A stretch of 64,000 nt of DNA from a virus. The DNA is taken from positions 22,649 to 86,648 of the IMG/VR virus record IMGVR_UViG_3300042463_000890; one strand, written 5' to 3'. Below are positions 40,630 to 49,227 of this stretch, one piece after another; the stretch's first letter is position 1; every line of letters begins with the position of its first letter. Made by a program: the position numbers and the translations under genes. The notes under the pieces are model-generated. The model did no database searches. It was not told the DNA's origin and saw only the letters and a list, made by a program, of their open reading frames with translations.

Positions 40630-40660
40630 TTGATTAAACAAATTAGATGACTTATATTTC
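40630..40660 (+). promoter_or_regulatory. Candidate host-type promoter for the second glycan cluster
   Basis: TTGATT (40630-40635) and TATATT (40653-40658) are 17 bases apart, 22 bases before the ATG at 40681. Read as TTG-N20-TATATTTC it matches the Bacteroidetes -7 consensus TAnnTTTG in 7 of 8 positions. It sits in the gap just after the terminator. Confidence 0.4.
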
Positions 40661-40680
40661 AATTATTATATTGAAAAATT

Positions 40681-41901
40681 ATGTCTAAAAAAATTAATGT
40701 TTTAATACTACCATCGGATAAAACTGGTGTTGGTAAATTTCGCTCTGTAGACCCTCATATTATGCTACAAAACATGTATCCTGATGATTTTCATGTGGAT
40801 ATTGATTATGAACCTAGATTGAATGACCCTAACTTTTGGAAAAAGTACCAAATTGTACATGTACATAGAAATATTGGTAATAATTATGACCAAACACCTC
40901 ATTTAATTAGAACTCTAAAACAAATGGGTATTGTTGTTATTGTGGATATCGATGATTATTGGTTACCAACTAAAGAACACCCAATTCATTCAATTATCCT
41001 ACACGATAAAATACATGAAAAAATTATTACAAATTTAAAAGAGGCTAGTTATGTTACAACTACAACAAAAATATTTGCCGATGAAATTCGTAAATTTAAC
41101 AAAAATGTTGTGGTTTTACCAAACGCAATTAACCCAGATGAACCACAATTTAAACAAGCAACAGAAGATTCAGATAAAATAAGAGTCGGTTGGTTAGGCG
41201 GTTCCTCTCACTTATACGATTTAAAACTTTTAGAAGGGTTTATTTCAAAAAATGGTAGTGATATAAATAATAATGTACAATATGTTATTTGTGGATTTGA
41301 CACACGAGGTTCTGTGACTGAAATTGACCAAAAAACAGGACAAAGAAAACAAAGACCTATTAGACCTGAAGAAACTGTTTGGGCAAGATATGAAGAAATT
41401 TTTACTAACAAGTATGGGTTGATTGACGAAAACTATAAAAAGTTTTTGTTAGAATTTAAAGAACAAGAATATAAATCAGATTATACATTACCTTATAGAC
41501 GAGTTTGGACAAAACCTGTAAATGAATATGCGATGAATTATTCTAAATTTGACATTTCATTGGCACCTATTAAGAATCACATATTTAACAGGATGAAGTC
41601 CCAACTTAAAGTTATTGAGGCTGGTTTTTACAAAAAAGCTTTAATCGCATCTCAAGTAGGTCCTTATACTATAGATTTAAAACACGCATTAAAAGAAGGT
41701 CAATTTACTGATGGTAACGCGTTATTAGTTCAAGAAACAAGAAATCACAGTGATTGGTCTAAGTTCATTAAAAAATTAGTACAAAACCCAAATTTAATTA
41801 CTGACTTGGGTGAACGTCTTTATGAAACTGTTAAAGACACTTATGATTTAAGAAACGTGACAATAACAAGAGCAGAATTTTATAAATCATTAATTAAATA
41901 A
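40681..41901 (+). CDS. GT-B glycosyltransferase (GT4-like)
   Basis: A 406-residue GT-B enzyme. N-terminal lobe: INVLILPSDKTGVGKFRSVD, then YQIVHVHRNIGNNYDQ and a strand IVVIVDIDDYWLP. The junction AINPDEPQF is followed by IRVGWLGGSSHLYDLKLL, the donor-side lobe with its conserved G-W-x-G. The C-terminus shows FDISLAPIKNHIFNRMKSQLKVIEAGFYKKALIAS, the E-x(7)-E-like nucleotide-sugar region of GT4 enzymes. It is the first gene of the long cluster, with a host-like promoter upstream. Donor and acceptor are unknown. Confidence 0.8.
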   Translation: MSKKINVLILPSDKTGVGKFRSVDPHIMLQNMYPDDFHVDIDYEPRLNDPNFWKKYQIVHVHRNIGNNYDQTPHLIRTLKQMGIVVIVDIDDYWLPTKEHPIHSIILHDKIHEKIITNLKEASYVTTTTKIFADEIRKFNKNVVVLPNAINPDEPQFKQATEDSDKIRVGWLGGSSHLYDLKLLEGFISKNGSDINNNVQYVICGFDTRGSVTEIDQKTGQRKQRPIRPEETVWARYEEIFTNKYGLIDENYKKFLLEFKEQEYKSDYTLPYRRVWTKPVNEYAMNYSKFDISLAPIKNHIFNRMKSQLKVIEAGFYKKALIASQVGPYTIDLKHALKEGQFTDGNALLVQETRNHSDWSKFIKKLVQNPNLITDLGERLYETVKDTYDLRNVTITRAEFYKSLIK

Positions 41902-41902
41902 T

Positions 41903-42376
41903 ATGGAAGCACCAAAAAAAGTTATCGGTTTTACTGCGGGTAATTTTGACTTATTACACCCTGGATACATTTATACGTTTGAGACTGCAAAACAACATTG
42001 TGATTATTTTATGGTTTTTTTACAAAGAGACCCTTCTGAAACAAGATTTACAAAATATAAACCTGTAATTCCTCTTTATGAAAGATATAAAACTTTAATG
42101 TCGATTAAGTATATTGATGAGGTTGTAACATATCAAACTGAAGAAGACTTAATTAAATTAATTGAATTTTATAGACCTGATGTTAGGATTCTTGGGGATG
42201 ATTACATTGGTAAAAGATTTACTGGTGACCATCTGCCGATTAAAGTAATATATACTACTCGTTCACATAATTGGTCTACAACAAAGATTAAAGATTTAAT
42301 TACCGTTCAGACAATCAAACAAAATCCTGAAATTTTAAATAAATTAGAAAATTATGATAAAGATACCAATAACTAA
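41903..42376 (+). CDS. Cytidylyltransferase-like nucleotidyltransferase (TagD/RfaE-C type)
   Basis: A 157-residue enzyme that activates a phosphorylated small molecule with CTP or ATP. The first loop reads GFTAGNFDLLHPGYIYTFE. Family members normally have H-x-G-H here; the second His is Tyr. Further signatures are DYFMVFLQRDPSE, IPLYERYKTLMSIKYIDE, PDVRILGDDYIGKRFTG, and SHNWSTTKIKDLI near the C-terminus. It probably makes an NDP-activated polyol or sugar for the glycosyltransferases. It starts 1 base after the preceding stop and overlaps the exonuclease by 23 bases. Confidence 0.75.
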   Translation: MEAPKKVIGFTAGNFDLLHPGYIYTFETAKQHCDYFMVFLQRDPSETRFTKYKPVIPLYERYKTLMSIKYIDEVVTYQTEEDLIKLIEFYRPDVRILGDDYIGKRFTGDHLPIKVIYTTRSHNWSTTKIKDLITVQTIKQNPEILNKLENYDKDTNN

Positions 42377-43076
42377 AATTTTATTTTTAGACATTGAAAC
42401 TGTTGGGTGTTGTCCTGACTATGAAGTTTGCCAGAATTTAAATCCTGAAATGGCTAATCAATATGAAAAGTATTTTGATTGGTTTTTAAAAAGATTTCCT
42501 GAAGATAACCAAATTGGGATGGAATCTTTAACACATCAAATGAATGAGGTCTTTAAAAAACGAGCAGGTCTTGTACCTGAATTTGCCAAAATAATTTGTG
42601 TTAGTATGGCCTTTGTTATGGATAATGGAGAGGTTAAAAAACAAACATTTGCAAGTGATGATGAAAAAGAAATCCTTACTCAAGTTCAAAAACTCTTAGT
42701 TAGATGCGGTAACTTAGATTTCTTTTTATGTGGACATAATCTAAAGAATTTCGATATTCCTATGTTGGCCAAAAGAATGATAATTAATGGATTAACTCCT
42801 CCATCAATTCTCCCATCTTATGATACCAAACCATGGGAAGTTAAGGCTATCGACACCAAAGAAATTTGGCAATATGGGTCATATACTTCAATAGGGTCTT
42901 TAGATTTATTATGTACATGTTTAGGAATTGAGTCTCCTAAAGATGGTGAAATTACTGGAGATAAAGTACATAAATCTTATTGGGAAGAGAATAAATTATC
43001 TGAAATTTCAGAATATTGTGAAAAAGATGTTAAAGTATTAATCGACATTATTAAAAAATTAAAAGAACTACAATGA
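42354..43076 (+). CDS. DnaQ-like 3'-5' exonuclease
   Basis: A 240-residue DEDD-family nuclease of the PolB-like predicted exonuclease group. Motif I is KILFLDIETVGCCPDY (D-x-E), motif II FFLCGHNLKNFDIPML (D), and motif III YCEKDVKVLIDIIKKL (Y/H-x3-D). A long insertion (EVFKKRAGLVPEFAKIICVS) precedes the second strand as in that family. It likely degrades single-stranded DNA or trims ends in repair or in host nucleotide recycling. It overlaps the dUTPase gene by 4 bases, and with it forms a small DNA-metabolism pair inside the glycan cluster. Confidence 0.8.
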   Translation: MIKIPITKILFLDIETVGCCPDYEVCQNLNPEMANQYEKYFDWFLKRFPEDNQIGMESLTHQMNEVFKKRAGLVPEFAKIICVSMAFVMDNGEVKKQTFASDDEKEILTQVQKLLVRCGNLDFFLCGHNLKNFDIPMLAKRMIINGLTPPSILPSYDTKPWEVKAIDTKEIWQYGSYTSIGSLDLLCTCLGIESPKDGEITGDKVHKSYWEENKLSEISEYCEKDVKVLIDIIKKLKELQ

Positions 43077-43663
43077 CACCAAATTTGATAGATTTACAAG
43101 AACAATTAAAGAAATTACAAGACATGGTTAATAGTGAAGAAGAGATTGACTATGATGATATAATGAATGAAATTGGTTTAGACATCAAACAATTAGATGA
43201 GGACATGAGAAATTACACTCCTCAATTACCTTTAAAATTCTCTAAATTACATCCTGATGCGGTTGAGCCTAAGTATAACTACCCAACCGACTCAGGTTTT
43301 GACTTACATTCAGTAGAAGATTTAGAGATTCCTGCTTTTGGTAGAATTTTAGTACCAACAGGACTTTCTTTCGATATTAAAGATGGATATGAAATCCAAG
43401 TTAGGTCTAAAAGTGGTTTGGCAATTAAACAAGGACTAATGGTTCTTAACTCACCAGGTACTGTTGATAACGGTTACACGGGCGAAGTACAAGTAATTGT
43501 TTTTAACACCAACAATTATTCTGTGGTCATTCCTAAAGGTATGAAAGTTGGTCAAGCGGTTTTATGTCCTGTAGTTAATGGTAAATGGGTTGAGCTGATT
43601 GAAAAAAATAAAATATCTGAAAAGGATAGAGGTAATAACGGATTTGGTAGCACAGGAATATGA
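43073..43663 (+). CDS. dut: dUTPase (trimeric dUTP diphosphatase)
   Basis: A 196-residue enzyme that hydrolyses dUTP to dUMP and pyrophosphate and keeps uracil out of phage DNA. All five trimeric motifs are present: 1, YPTDSGFDLHSVED; 2, IQVRSKSGLAIKQG; 3, NSPGTVDNGYTGEVQVIVFN; 4, GMKVGQAVLCPV; 5, RGNNGFGSTGI. The N-terminus is ~50 residues longer than usual, with an acidic coiled segment (LIDLQEQLKKLQDMV; EEEIDYDDIMNEIG). It overlaps both neighbours by 4 bases, so expression is coupled. Confidence 0.93.
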   Translation: MTPNLIDLQEQLKKLQDMVNSEEEIDYDDIMNEIGLDIKQLDEDMRNYTPQLPLKFSKLHPDAVEPKYNYPTDSGFDLHSVEDLEIPAFGRILVPTGLSFDIKDGYEIQVRSKSGLAIKQGLMVLNSPGTVDNGYTGEVQVIVFNTNNYSVVIPKGMKVGQAVLCPVVNGKWVELIEKNKISEKDRGNNGFGSTGI

Positions 43664-45156
43664 TAACTATAATTTATTCAACCCATAAAAATACAGAATA
43701 CAATAACAAGTTTAAACAACATTTGTTACAAACTGTTGGATTGAAAGATGTCCAAATTTTAGAATATCAAAATAATAACCAATATTCACTCACCCAAGTT
43801 TATAATAGTGGTATTACCGAATCAATCTATGATATAGTTGTTTGTTGTCATAATGATATCAAACTTGAAAAAAATTGGGGTAAAAAATTAATTGATGATT
43901 TTTCTAAAAACCCCGAATTCGGTATAATTGGAAAAGCAGGGTCATGTTATTTTCCTGAATCAGGGGTTTACTGGGAAAAGATGAATAAAACTATGGTTGG
44001 TCAAGTATACCATCATCCTGAAGGTCAAAATAAATGGTTAAGTAGGTATTCTGAAAAATTGCCTTTTTTAATTCCTGTTGTAACAATTGATGGTCTTTTT
44101 ATTTCATTTGATAAAACAAAAATAAAATATAAATTTGATGAATCTTTTGGTAGATTCCACTTTTATGACCATGGGTTTTGTTTACCAAATTATATTAATG
44201 ATGTTAAAATAGGTGTTACCTCATCTTTTGAAATTACTCACCAATCTGTAGGTCAGCCAAATCAAGAATTTTATGAGTCCAAAGAAAAATTTTTAAAGAA
44301 ATATGGACATATGTTACCAATGGATTTAAAACCTTCTGAAGTTTTTTACGAAAAAATACAAGAAAAATCTTTAAAAGGTGTCGGTAAAGTTGCGGTTGTA
44401 ATACCAACAAAAGGTAAAATAGAAATGTTGTTTGATTGTGTTAATTCATTTTATCAGCACTGTAACTCAAACTTATTTGAAATATTAATTGCTGACACAG
44501 GTTCTTCAGATGAAGAAAAAGAGTGGATTAAAAATAACATATTAAAATTAGGTAATGTTAAATTAATCGAATACGATTATTACAATTTCGCTAAAATAAA
44601 TAATGATGTAGTTAAAAATCATACCGATGAAACTCATGAGTTTATACTTTTTTGTAATAATGATATAAAAATTTTAAATAATGTTATTTACGGATTACTT
44701 GAAAGTTTTAAACGATTTCCACAAGCAGGAACTATTGGTTGTAGACTTCATTATGATGATAACACCGTACAACATGATGGAATTGTTGCCAAAGTAGATT
44801 CTAATAAAATGTTTAGGGTCGATAACAAATCAACAGGGTCTTATTACAATTACACAACAAATAGTAAAGAAGTTTTAGGTAATTCCGCGGCTTTATTTAT
44901 GATTAGAAAAAATGTTTTTATTAAACTTGGGATGTTTAATGAAAAGTATTCTAATTGTTTTGAAGATGTTGAAATTAACCTTAAATCAATAGTTATGGGT
45001 CATAGAAATTATATTTGTGGTAATTGCGTTGCGTATCATTACGAAAGTAAAACAAGGGAAAGGAATGCTGATGTTGAAAAACAAGACTACTATAATAATT
45101 TAATCCCATTCGTTCAAAAATATCTTGATAAATTCATCACTAAGTTATATATTTAA
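43660..45156 (+). CDS. Two-domain glycosyltransferase (GT2-like)
   Basis: A 498-residue protein. The first half (MITIIYSTHKNTEYNNKFKQ, IYDIVVCCHNDIKLEKNW, VVTIDGLFISFDKTKIK) looks like a GT-A domain with N-D in place of DxD. The second half is a typical GT2: VAVVIPTKGKIEMLFDCVNS, LIADTGSSDEEKEWI, EFILFCNNDIKILN (metal site), then GNSAALFMIRKNVF and NCFEDVEINLKSIVMGH with the E-D catalytic pair. It may add two sugars. It follows dut with a 4-base overlap and precedes the aminotransferase-like gene by 2 bases. Confidence 0.75.
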   Translation: MITIIYSTHKNTEYNNKFKQHLLQTVGLKDVQILEYQNNNQYSLTQVYNSGITESIYDIVVCCHNDIKLEKNWGKKLIDDFSKNPEFGIIGKAGSCYFPESGVYWEKMNKTMVGQVYHHPEGQNKWLSRYSEKLPFLIPVVTIDGLFISFDKTKIKYKFDESFGRFHFYDHGFCLPNYINDVKIGVTSSFEITHQSVGQPNQEFYESKEKFLKKYGHMLPMDLKPSEVFYEKIQEKSLKGVGKVAVVIPTKGKIEMLFDCVNSFYQHCNSNLFEILIADTGSSDEEKEWIKNNILKLGNVKLIEYDYYNFAKINNDVVKNHTDETHEFILFCNNDIKILNNVIYGLLESFKRFPQAGTIGCRLHYDDNTVQHDGIVAKVDSNKMFRVDNKSTGSYYNYTTNSKEVLGNSAALFMIRKNVFIKLGMFNEKYSNCFEDVEINLKSIVMGHRNYICGNCVAYHYESKTRERNADVEKQDYYNNLIPFVQKYLDKFITKLYI

Positions 45157-45158
45157 TT

Positions 45159-45788
45159 ATGGCTAACGGAATATATAAAATAACAGAGGACTTCGAAAAA
45201 GAATTGTCCGAATACACAAAAGCGCCGTATGTTGTTACGGTAGATAACCAAAGTAACGCATTGTTTTTATCATTAATGTACGAAAAAGTAAAAGGTATGG
45301 AAATTGAGATTCCTTGTCGAACTTACCCTTCAGTACCATGTGAGATAATTCATGCAGGAGGTAAAGTTAAATTTAAACCTGTCGAAGGTAAAACCATAAA
45401 AGGGTCTTATCAACTATACCCAACCAAGGTATGGGATTCAGCACTTTCATTTACTTACGGAATGTATAAACCAAATACCCATATGTGTATTTCATTTACA
45501 GGTCCATATAAACATTTTAAATTATCTAAAGGTGGGGCAATTTTAACTGATGATTATGACGCTTACTTGTGGTTTAAAAGAGCTAGATACAGTGGTAGAA
45601 GAGAATGTTCTTATCATGATGACCATTTTGATATGTTAGGATGGAATTTTTACATGATGCCTGAATTAGCCGCAAGAGGAGTTTTATTAATGAAACAATT
45701 TTATAATGTAGATGGTACTCCTAAACACAATGAAGACTTAGAATTACCATATCCTGATTTATCTAAATTTGATGTCTACAAAAAATAA
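45159..45788 (+). CDS. Compact DegT/DnrJ/EryC1-like aminotransferase-family protein
   Basis: A 209-residue protein homologous to the N-terminal PLP domain of sugar aminotransferases (usual length ~370-400). It shows VVTVDNQSNALFLSLMYE (substrate/PLP phosphate site), IEIPCRTYPSVPCEIIHAGG, KVWDSALSFTYG (Asp that grips the pyridine nitrogen), and ISFTGPYKHFKLSKGGAILT. In the family the last region carries the PLP lysine as S-F-x3-K; here an extra residue places Tyr at that site and the Lys one later. The C-terminal domain is absent. It could be a degenerate or novel compact enzyme. It likely serves amino-sugar synthesis with the NeuD-like acetyltransferases downstream. Overlaps the next gene. 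Confidence 0.7.
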   Translation: MANGIYKITEDFEKELSEYTKAPYVVTVDNQSNALFLSLMYEKVKGMEIEIPCRTYPSVPCEIIHAGGKVKFKPVEGKTIKGSYQLYPTKVWDSALSFTYGMYKPNTHMCISFTGPYKHFKLSKGGAILTDDYDAYLWFKRARYSGRRECSYHDDHFDMLGWNFYMMPELAARGVLLMKQFYNVDGTPKHNEDLELPYPDLSKFDVYKK

Positions 45789-46479
45789 ACATATCTGTAT
45801 ATTCATTTGTTACAATAATTTTGAACATATTGTAAAATGCTTTGAGTCTGTAAAAAATTTACCAATTGATTTTTTTATAATTGAAAATTTTTCTGAGAAT
45901 TCGGGTCATATTGAGGAATTTTTTAGAAACCAAAATATTAAAGGGTATGTTCAATTTGAGAAGAACATTACAAATAATGCGGTAAACGTAATAAAAAAAG
46001 ATTTTTCCGATTTATTTGAATCGTATGAGTACATCACTTTTTCGGACTGTGACTTATTAACCGCAAATTCACAGTCTTTGTTTGATGAAATTTATAAAAT
46101 TTTAGACTACGACGATGTTGGAGTTTGTTGTTCTTCGCTATCTATGAATAATTTACCTAACGTACCCGACTCCAACTCTTGGATACCTCAGCCAATTTCA
46201 TTTCACAAAGATTATATCAATACTAATACAGGTATTCATTTTATGACAATGAAACAAAAAAATTATAAATTATTGGATGATGTTAATTTCAAAGATGGAC
46301 ATATGTCATCGATAATTAGAAATAAGAAATTAAAGTGGGTATCGACAAAGTATAACAACGTTATACATCTCACATGGGATTTATATCATAAAGGTAATGA
46401 TTATTATGAATATAAAATTAAAAATAAATCGACCATTTGGAATCATTCTGAGACTTCTAATTATAAAATAGTAAAATGA
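45772..46479 (+). CDS. GT-A glycosyltransferase-like protein
   Basis: A 235-residue protein; the ATG at 45772 is preferred to a TTG one codon earlier. First strand KHICIFICYNNFEHIVKCF, then DFFIIENFSENSGHI, and the metal site YEYITFSDCDLLTANSQ (S-D-C-D, matching DxD). A later IHFMTMKQKNYKLLDDVNF and KLKWVSTKYNNVIHLTWD suit the acceptor side of GT2-type enzymes. It overlaps the aminotransferase-like gene by 17 bases and the next gene by 4. Donor unknown. Confidence 0.65.
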   Translation: MSTKNKHICIFICYNNFEHIVKCFESVKNLPIDFFIIENFSENSGHIEEFFRNQNIKGYVQFEKNITNNAVNVIKKDFSDLFESYEYITFSDCDLLTANSQSLFDEIYKILDYDDVGVCCSSLSMNNLPNVPDSNSWIPQPISFHKDYINTNTGIHFMTMKQKNYKLLDDVNFKDGHMSSIIRNKKLKWVSTKYNNVIHLTWDLYHKGNDYYEYKIKNKSTIWNHSETSNYKIVK

Positions 46480-47057
46480 AAAAAGCATTAATTGGTTTTG
46501 GCGGGCATTCTAGAGAGGTGATAGCCCAAATGGACCAAAAAATACCATGTTTTGTGGACGACCAATATGTGAGACATGAAGATGACACAATTCCACTTTC
46601 ATTATTTAATCCTGAAGAATATGAAGTAATGATTGCCATATCCAATCCAACTAATAGAATGGAAGTTGTAAATAGGTTACCGAAAAAAACTAAATTTTTT
46701 AATTTCATACACCCAACGGCATTGATAATGTCGGATGTGAAAATAGGTCATGGATGTTTTATAGGTGCTTATTCTGTTGTTACCACTAACATTACAATTG
46801 GTAACCACTGTATTTTAAATCGAGGTAACCACATAGGACACGATTCAATGATAGGAGATTTTTTTAGTTCTATGCCATGTTCAGTTGTATCTGGAAATTG
46901 TACAATAGGGAATAGAGTTTACTTAGGAACTAATTCATCTATACGTGAAAAAATTGAAATCTGTGATGACGTAACTATCGGGTTAAATTCGGGAGTTGTT
47001 AAAAACATAAAAGAAAGTGGTGTGTATGTCGGGTCACCATCAAAAAAAATTAAATGA
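46476..47057 (+). CDS. NeuD/PglD-like sugar O/N-acetyltransferase
   Basis: A 193-residue left-handed beta-helix acyltransferase. The N-terminal Rossmann-like part KKALIGFGGHSREVIAQM is the sugar-binding domain typical of NeuD/PglD. From HPTALIMSDVKIGHG onward the hexapeptide repeats are clear (IGAYSVVTTNITIGNH, LNRGNHIGHDSMIGDF, SGNCTIGNRVYLGTNSSI, CDDVTIGLNSGVV), ending VYVGSPSKKIK. The catalytic His is probably in RGNHIGHDSMIG. It transfers acetyl from acetyl-CoA to an amino or hydroxyl group of a nucleotide sugar. A second copy lies at 49886. Confidence 0.85.
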   Translation: MKKALIGFGGHSREVIAQMDQKIPCFVDDQYVRHEDDTIPLSLFNPEEYEVMIAISNPTNRMEVVNRLPKKTKFFNFIHPTALIMSDVKIGHGCFIGAYSVVTTNITIGNHCILNRGNHIGHDSMIGDFFSSMPCSVVSGNCTIGNRVYLGTNSSIREKIEICDDVTIGLNSGVVKNIKESGVYVGSPSKKIK

Positions 47058-47779
47058 TGAAAAATATAAAATTAGGTATTGTTATTGCCACCTATCGTAG
47101 AGATGATGGAAAAAGTTCTGAATTTTTATACAGAACATTAGAGAGTATAAAAAAACAAACTTATAAAAATTATAAAATATTTTTAATAGGTGATAAATAC
47201 GAAAAACCAAACGAAGTTATCCAAATAATAGAAAAACTACAATTAAAGAATATATATTTTGAGAATTTACCTGTTGCTAAAGAACGAGAAAAATATACAG
47301 GTCATACCTTATGGTCTTACGGTGGTGTGAACGCAATTAATCACGGAGTTAAAAAAGCTTTAAATGAAGGATATGAATATATCTGTCATTTAGACCATGA
47401 TGATTGGTGGTATGAGAATCATTTAGAATTAATTAATGAATGTATTAATAAAACTAACTCCGATTGGATTTGTACTAAATCTACTTACAGAAACCCATTT
47501 TTTTTCTTACCAAGAATAGAGTCTAATGATTTGTATTATCCAATAGAACCTAGGTCCTCTTCATTAATTCACTCTTCAGTATGTATGAATTTTAAAAAGA
47601 TTCCATTGTTATATAGGGATATTTATGAAGAAACAGGGGTATGTGGATTACCTACCGATGCAGACCTATGGGAAAGATGTAGAGGTTATATACAAAAAAA
47701 TAATTTAAAAAGTATATTAATAAACCGAATAACTTGTCGACACGATGAAGAAGGATACGAAAGACTTAAAAAAAATTAA
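47054..47779 (+). CDS. GT2-family glycosyltransferase
   Basis: A 241-residue GT-A enzyme. It starts IKLGIVIATYRRDDGKSS, with the usual T-Y-x-R start and SIKKQTYKNYKIFLIGD as the second strand. The metal motif is YEYICHLDHDDWWYENHLEL (D-H-D-D). The acceptor half has SRSSSLIHSSVCM-like and CGLPTDADLWERCRGYI (D-A-D-L). Overlaps by 4 bases with the acetyltransferase before it and 35 bases with the methyltransferase after it. Donor unknown. Confidence 0.75.
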   Translation: MMKNIKLGIVIATYRRDDGKSSEFLYRTLESIKKQTYKNYKIFLIGDKYEKPNEVIQIIEKLQLKNIYFENLPVAKEREKYTGHTLWSYGGVNAINHGVKKALNEGYEYICHLDHDDWWYENHLELINECINKTNSDWICTKSTYRNPFFFLPRIESNDLYYPIEPRSSSLIHSSVCMNFKKIPLLYRDIYEETGVCGLPTDADLWERCRGYIQKNNLKSILINRITCRHDEEGYERLKKN

Positions 47780-48416
47780 CATTACAAAAGAATCATTAGA
47801 TATGGTTAACCATATCATTAAAAACATGGACGGTAAATCTTTCCATAATCATTACCATATTTTATTTGATATTTGTAATGACTTGGGAAAAAATAATATA
47901 ACTTATTTAGAAATCGGAGCGTATTGTGGAGGTTCCGCATCATTAGTATCAACAAATAAAAATGTGTCTAAAGTTTATAGTATTGATATTGGTAAACCTA
48001 TTTCTAAAGAAATACCAATAAAAAATGTGAATAAATTTAAACACGATAATTGTTATTACGAATATGTTCAAGGAGATTCAATGTCTAATAATGTTATTGA
48101 TTTAGTTAAATCTAAAATAGAAAAAGTAGACGTTCTTTTTATTGATGGGGACCATACATATAACGCGGTGATAAATGATTTTAATAACTATAAAGACTTA
48201 GTAAACGAAGGAGGATTTATAGTTTTTGATGATTACAATGATAAAAACCATAGTCCTCAGGTATTTCCTGCGGTTAACGATATTGTAAAAACATTAGATA
48301 CCGATGAGTATGAAATTATTGGTAGTTTAGTTTATGATTTGTTAAAGATGACTAATATTCCTCATTTTTCGGAAAGTAATGAATTTATTTTAAGAAAAAA
48401 ATATCTTAATGAGTAA
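47745..48416 (+). CDS. Class I SAM-dependent methyltransferase (Methyltransf_24/CmcI-like)
   Basis: A 223-residue Rossmann methyltransferase. Motif I is ITYLEIGAYCGGSASLV, motif II KVYSIDIGKPISKEI, then VQGDSMSNNVIDL and motif IV DVLFIDGDHTYNAVINDF (the D-G-D-H metal/SAM site of this group), followed by GGFIVFDDYNDKNHSP. The same family as the enzyme at 28511, although the sequences are distant. It likely methylates a sugar hydroxyl in the glycan. The start at 47745 overlaps the preceding gene by 35 bases; an internal start at the MVNHIIKNMDG Met is an alternative. Confidence 0.75.
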   Translation: MKKDTKDLKKINITKESLDMVNHIIKNMDGKSFHNHYHILFDICNDLGKNNITYLEIGAYCGGSASLVSTNKNVSKVYSIDIGKPISKEIPIKNVNKFKHDNCYYEYVQGDSMSNNVIDLVKSKIEKVDVLFIDGDHTYNAVINDFNNYKDLVNEGGFIVFDDYNDKNHSPQVFPAVNDIVKTLDTDEYEIIGSLVYDLLKMTNIPHFSESNEFILRKKYLNE

Positions 48417-49227
48417 AATTATAAATTTCGCCCCAACAGGTACTCAAACTAATAAAGATAATTCTTTTGCACCACTTACACCAAATGAGATTATTGAAGA
48501 GGTCCATGAGGCCTATGAATTAGGTATTACCCTTACCCATATTCACGCGAGAGACCCGATTACTTTAGATAATACATATAAGAAAAATGTTTATCGGGAA
48601 ATTATTGAGGGAATTAGAAAACATTGCCCTGATTTATGTATTTGTGTGTCTTTAACTGGTAGACTATTTCCTGAATTTGAAAAGAGGTCTGAAGTTTTAG
48701 AGTTATACCCTGATATGGGGTCATTGACTATGTCTTCTTTAAACTTTCCAGGAGGAGCCTCAGTGAATGAACCTACTATTATTTTAAAATTAATTGATAA
48801 GATGTATGAGTATGGTGTAACTCCTGAAATAGAATGTTTTGATTCAGGTATGATTAATTACACAAATTACTTAATTGAAAAGGGGATTCTTAAAGGTCCC
48901 CATTATATTAATATGATTTTAGGTAACATGTATAACTCTCAGGCAGATTTACCGACAATATCTTCAATTTATCATAACAAACCAAAAAATTCATTGGTAT
49001 GTTTAGGGGGAATCGGGAAAGAACAACTTAAATCCAATATAATTGGTTTATTATATTTTGACGGATTAAGAGTAGGTCTTGAAGATAACTTATATTACAA
49101 CAATAAAGAAAAAACCACTAATTTAGATTTGTTAAAAAGAATCTATGGAATAATGGATTTAATAAACTTTTCTGTGATGAGTCACAATGAATTCTCAAAA
49201 AAAGGGTTTAAAAATTTTAAATTGTGA
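48409..49227 (+). CDS. Beta-keto acid cleavage enzyme (BKACE, DUF849) homologue
   Basis: A 272-residue TIM-barrel protein of the BKACE family, whose members condense a beta-keto acid with acetyl-CoA to give CoA-ester and acetoacetate, using a Zn ion. It shows IINFAPTGTQTNKDNSFAPL, LTPNEIIEEVHEAYELGITL, THIHARDPITLDN (the Zn H-x-H), VSLTGRLFPEFEKRSEV, LTMSSLNFPGGASVNEP, and PEIECFDSGMINYTN (catalytic Glu). The usual final Glu is plausibly in GLRVGLEDNLYYNN. It overlaps its neighbours by 8 and 4 bases within the glycan cluster. A role in making an acyl group or an unusual sugar precursor is speculation. Confidence 0.85.
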   Translation: MSKIINFAPTGTQTNKDNSFAPLTPNEIIEEVHEAYELGITLTHIHARDPITLDNTYKKNVYREIIEGIRKHCPDLCICVSLTGRLFPEFEKRSEVLELYPDMGSLTMSSLNFPGGASVNEPTIILKLIDKMYEYGVTPEIECFDSGMINYTNYLIEKGILKGPHYINMILGNMYNSQADLPTISSIYHNKPKNSLVCLGGIGKEQLKSNIIGLLYFDGLRVGLEDNLYYNNKEKTTNLDLLKRIYGIMDLINFSVMSHNEFSKKGFKNFKL

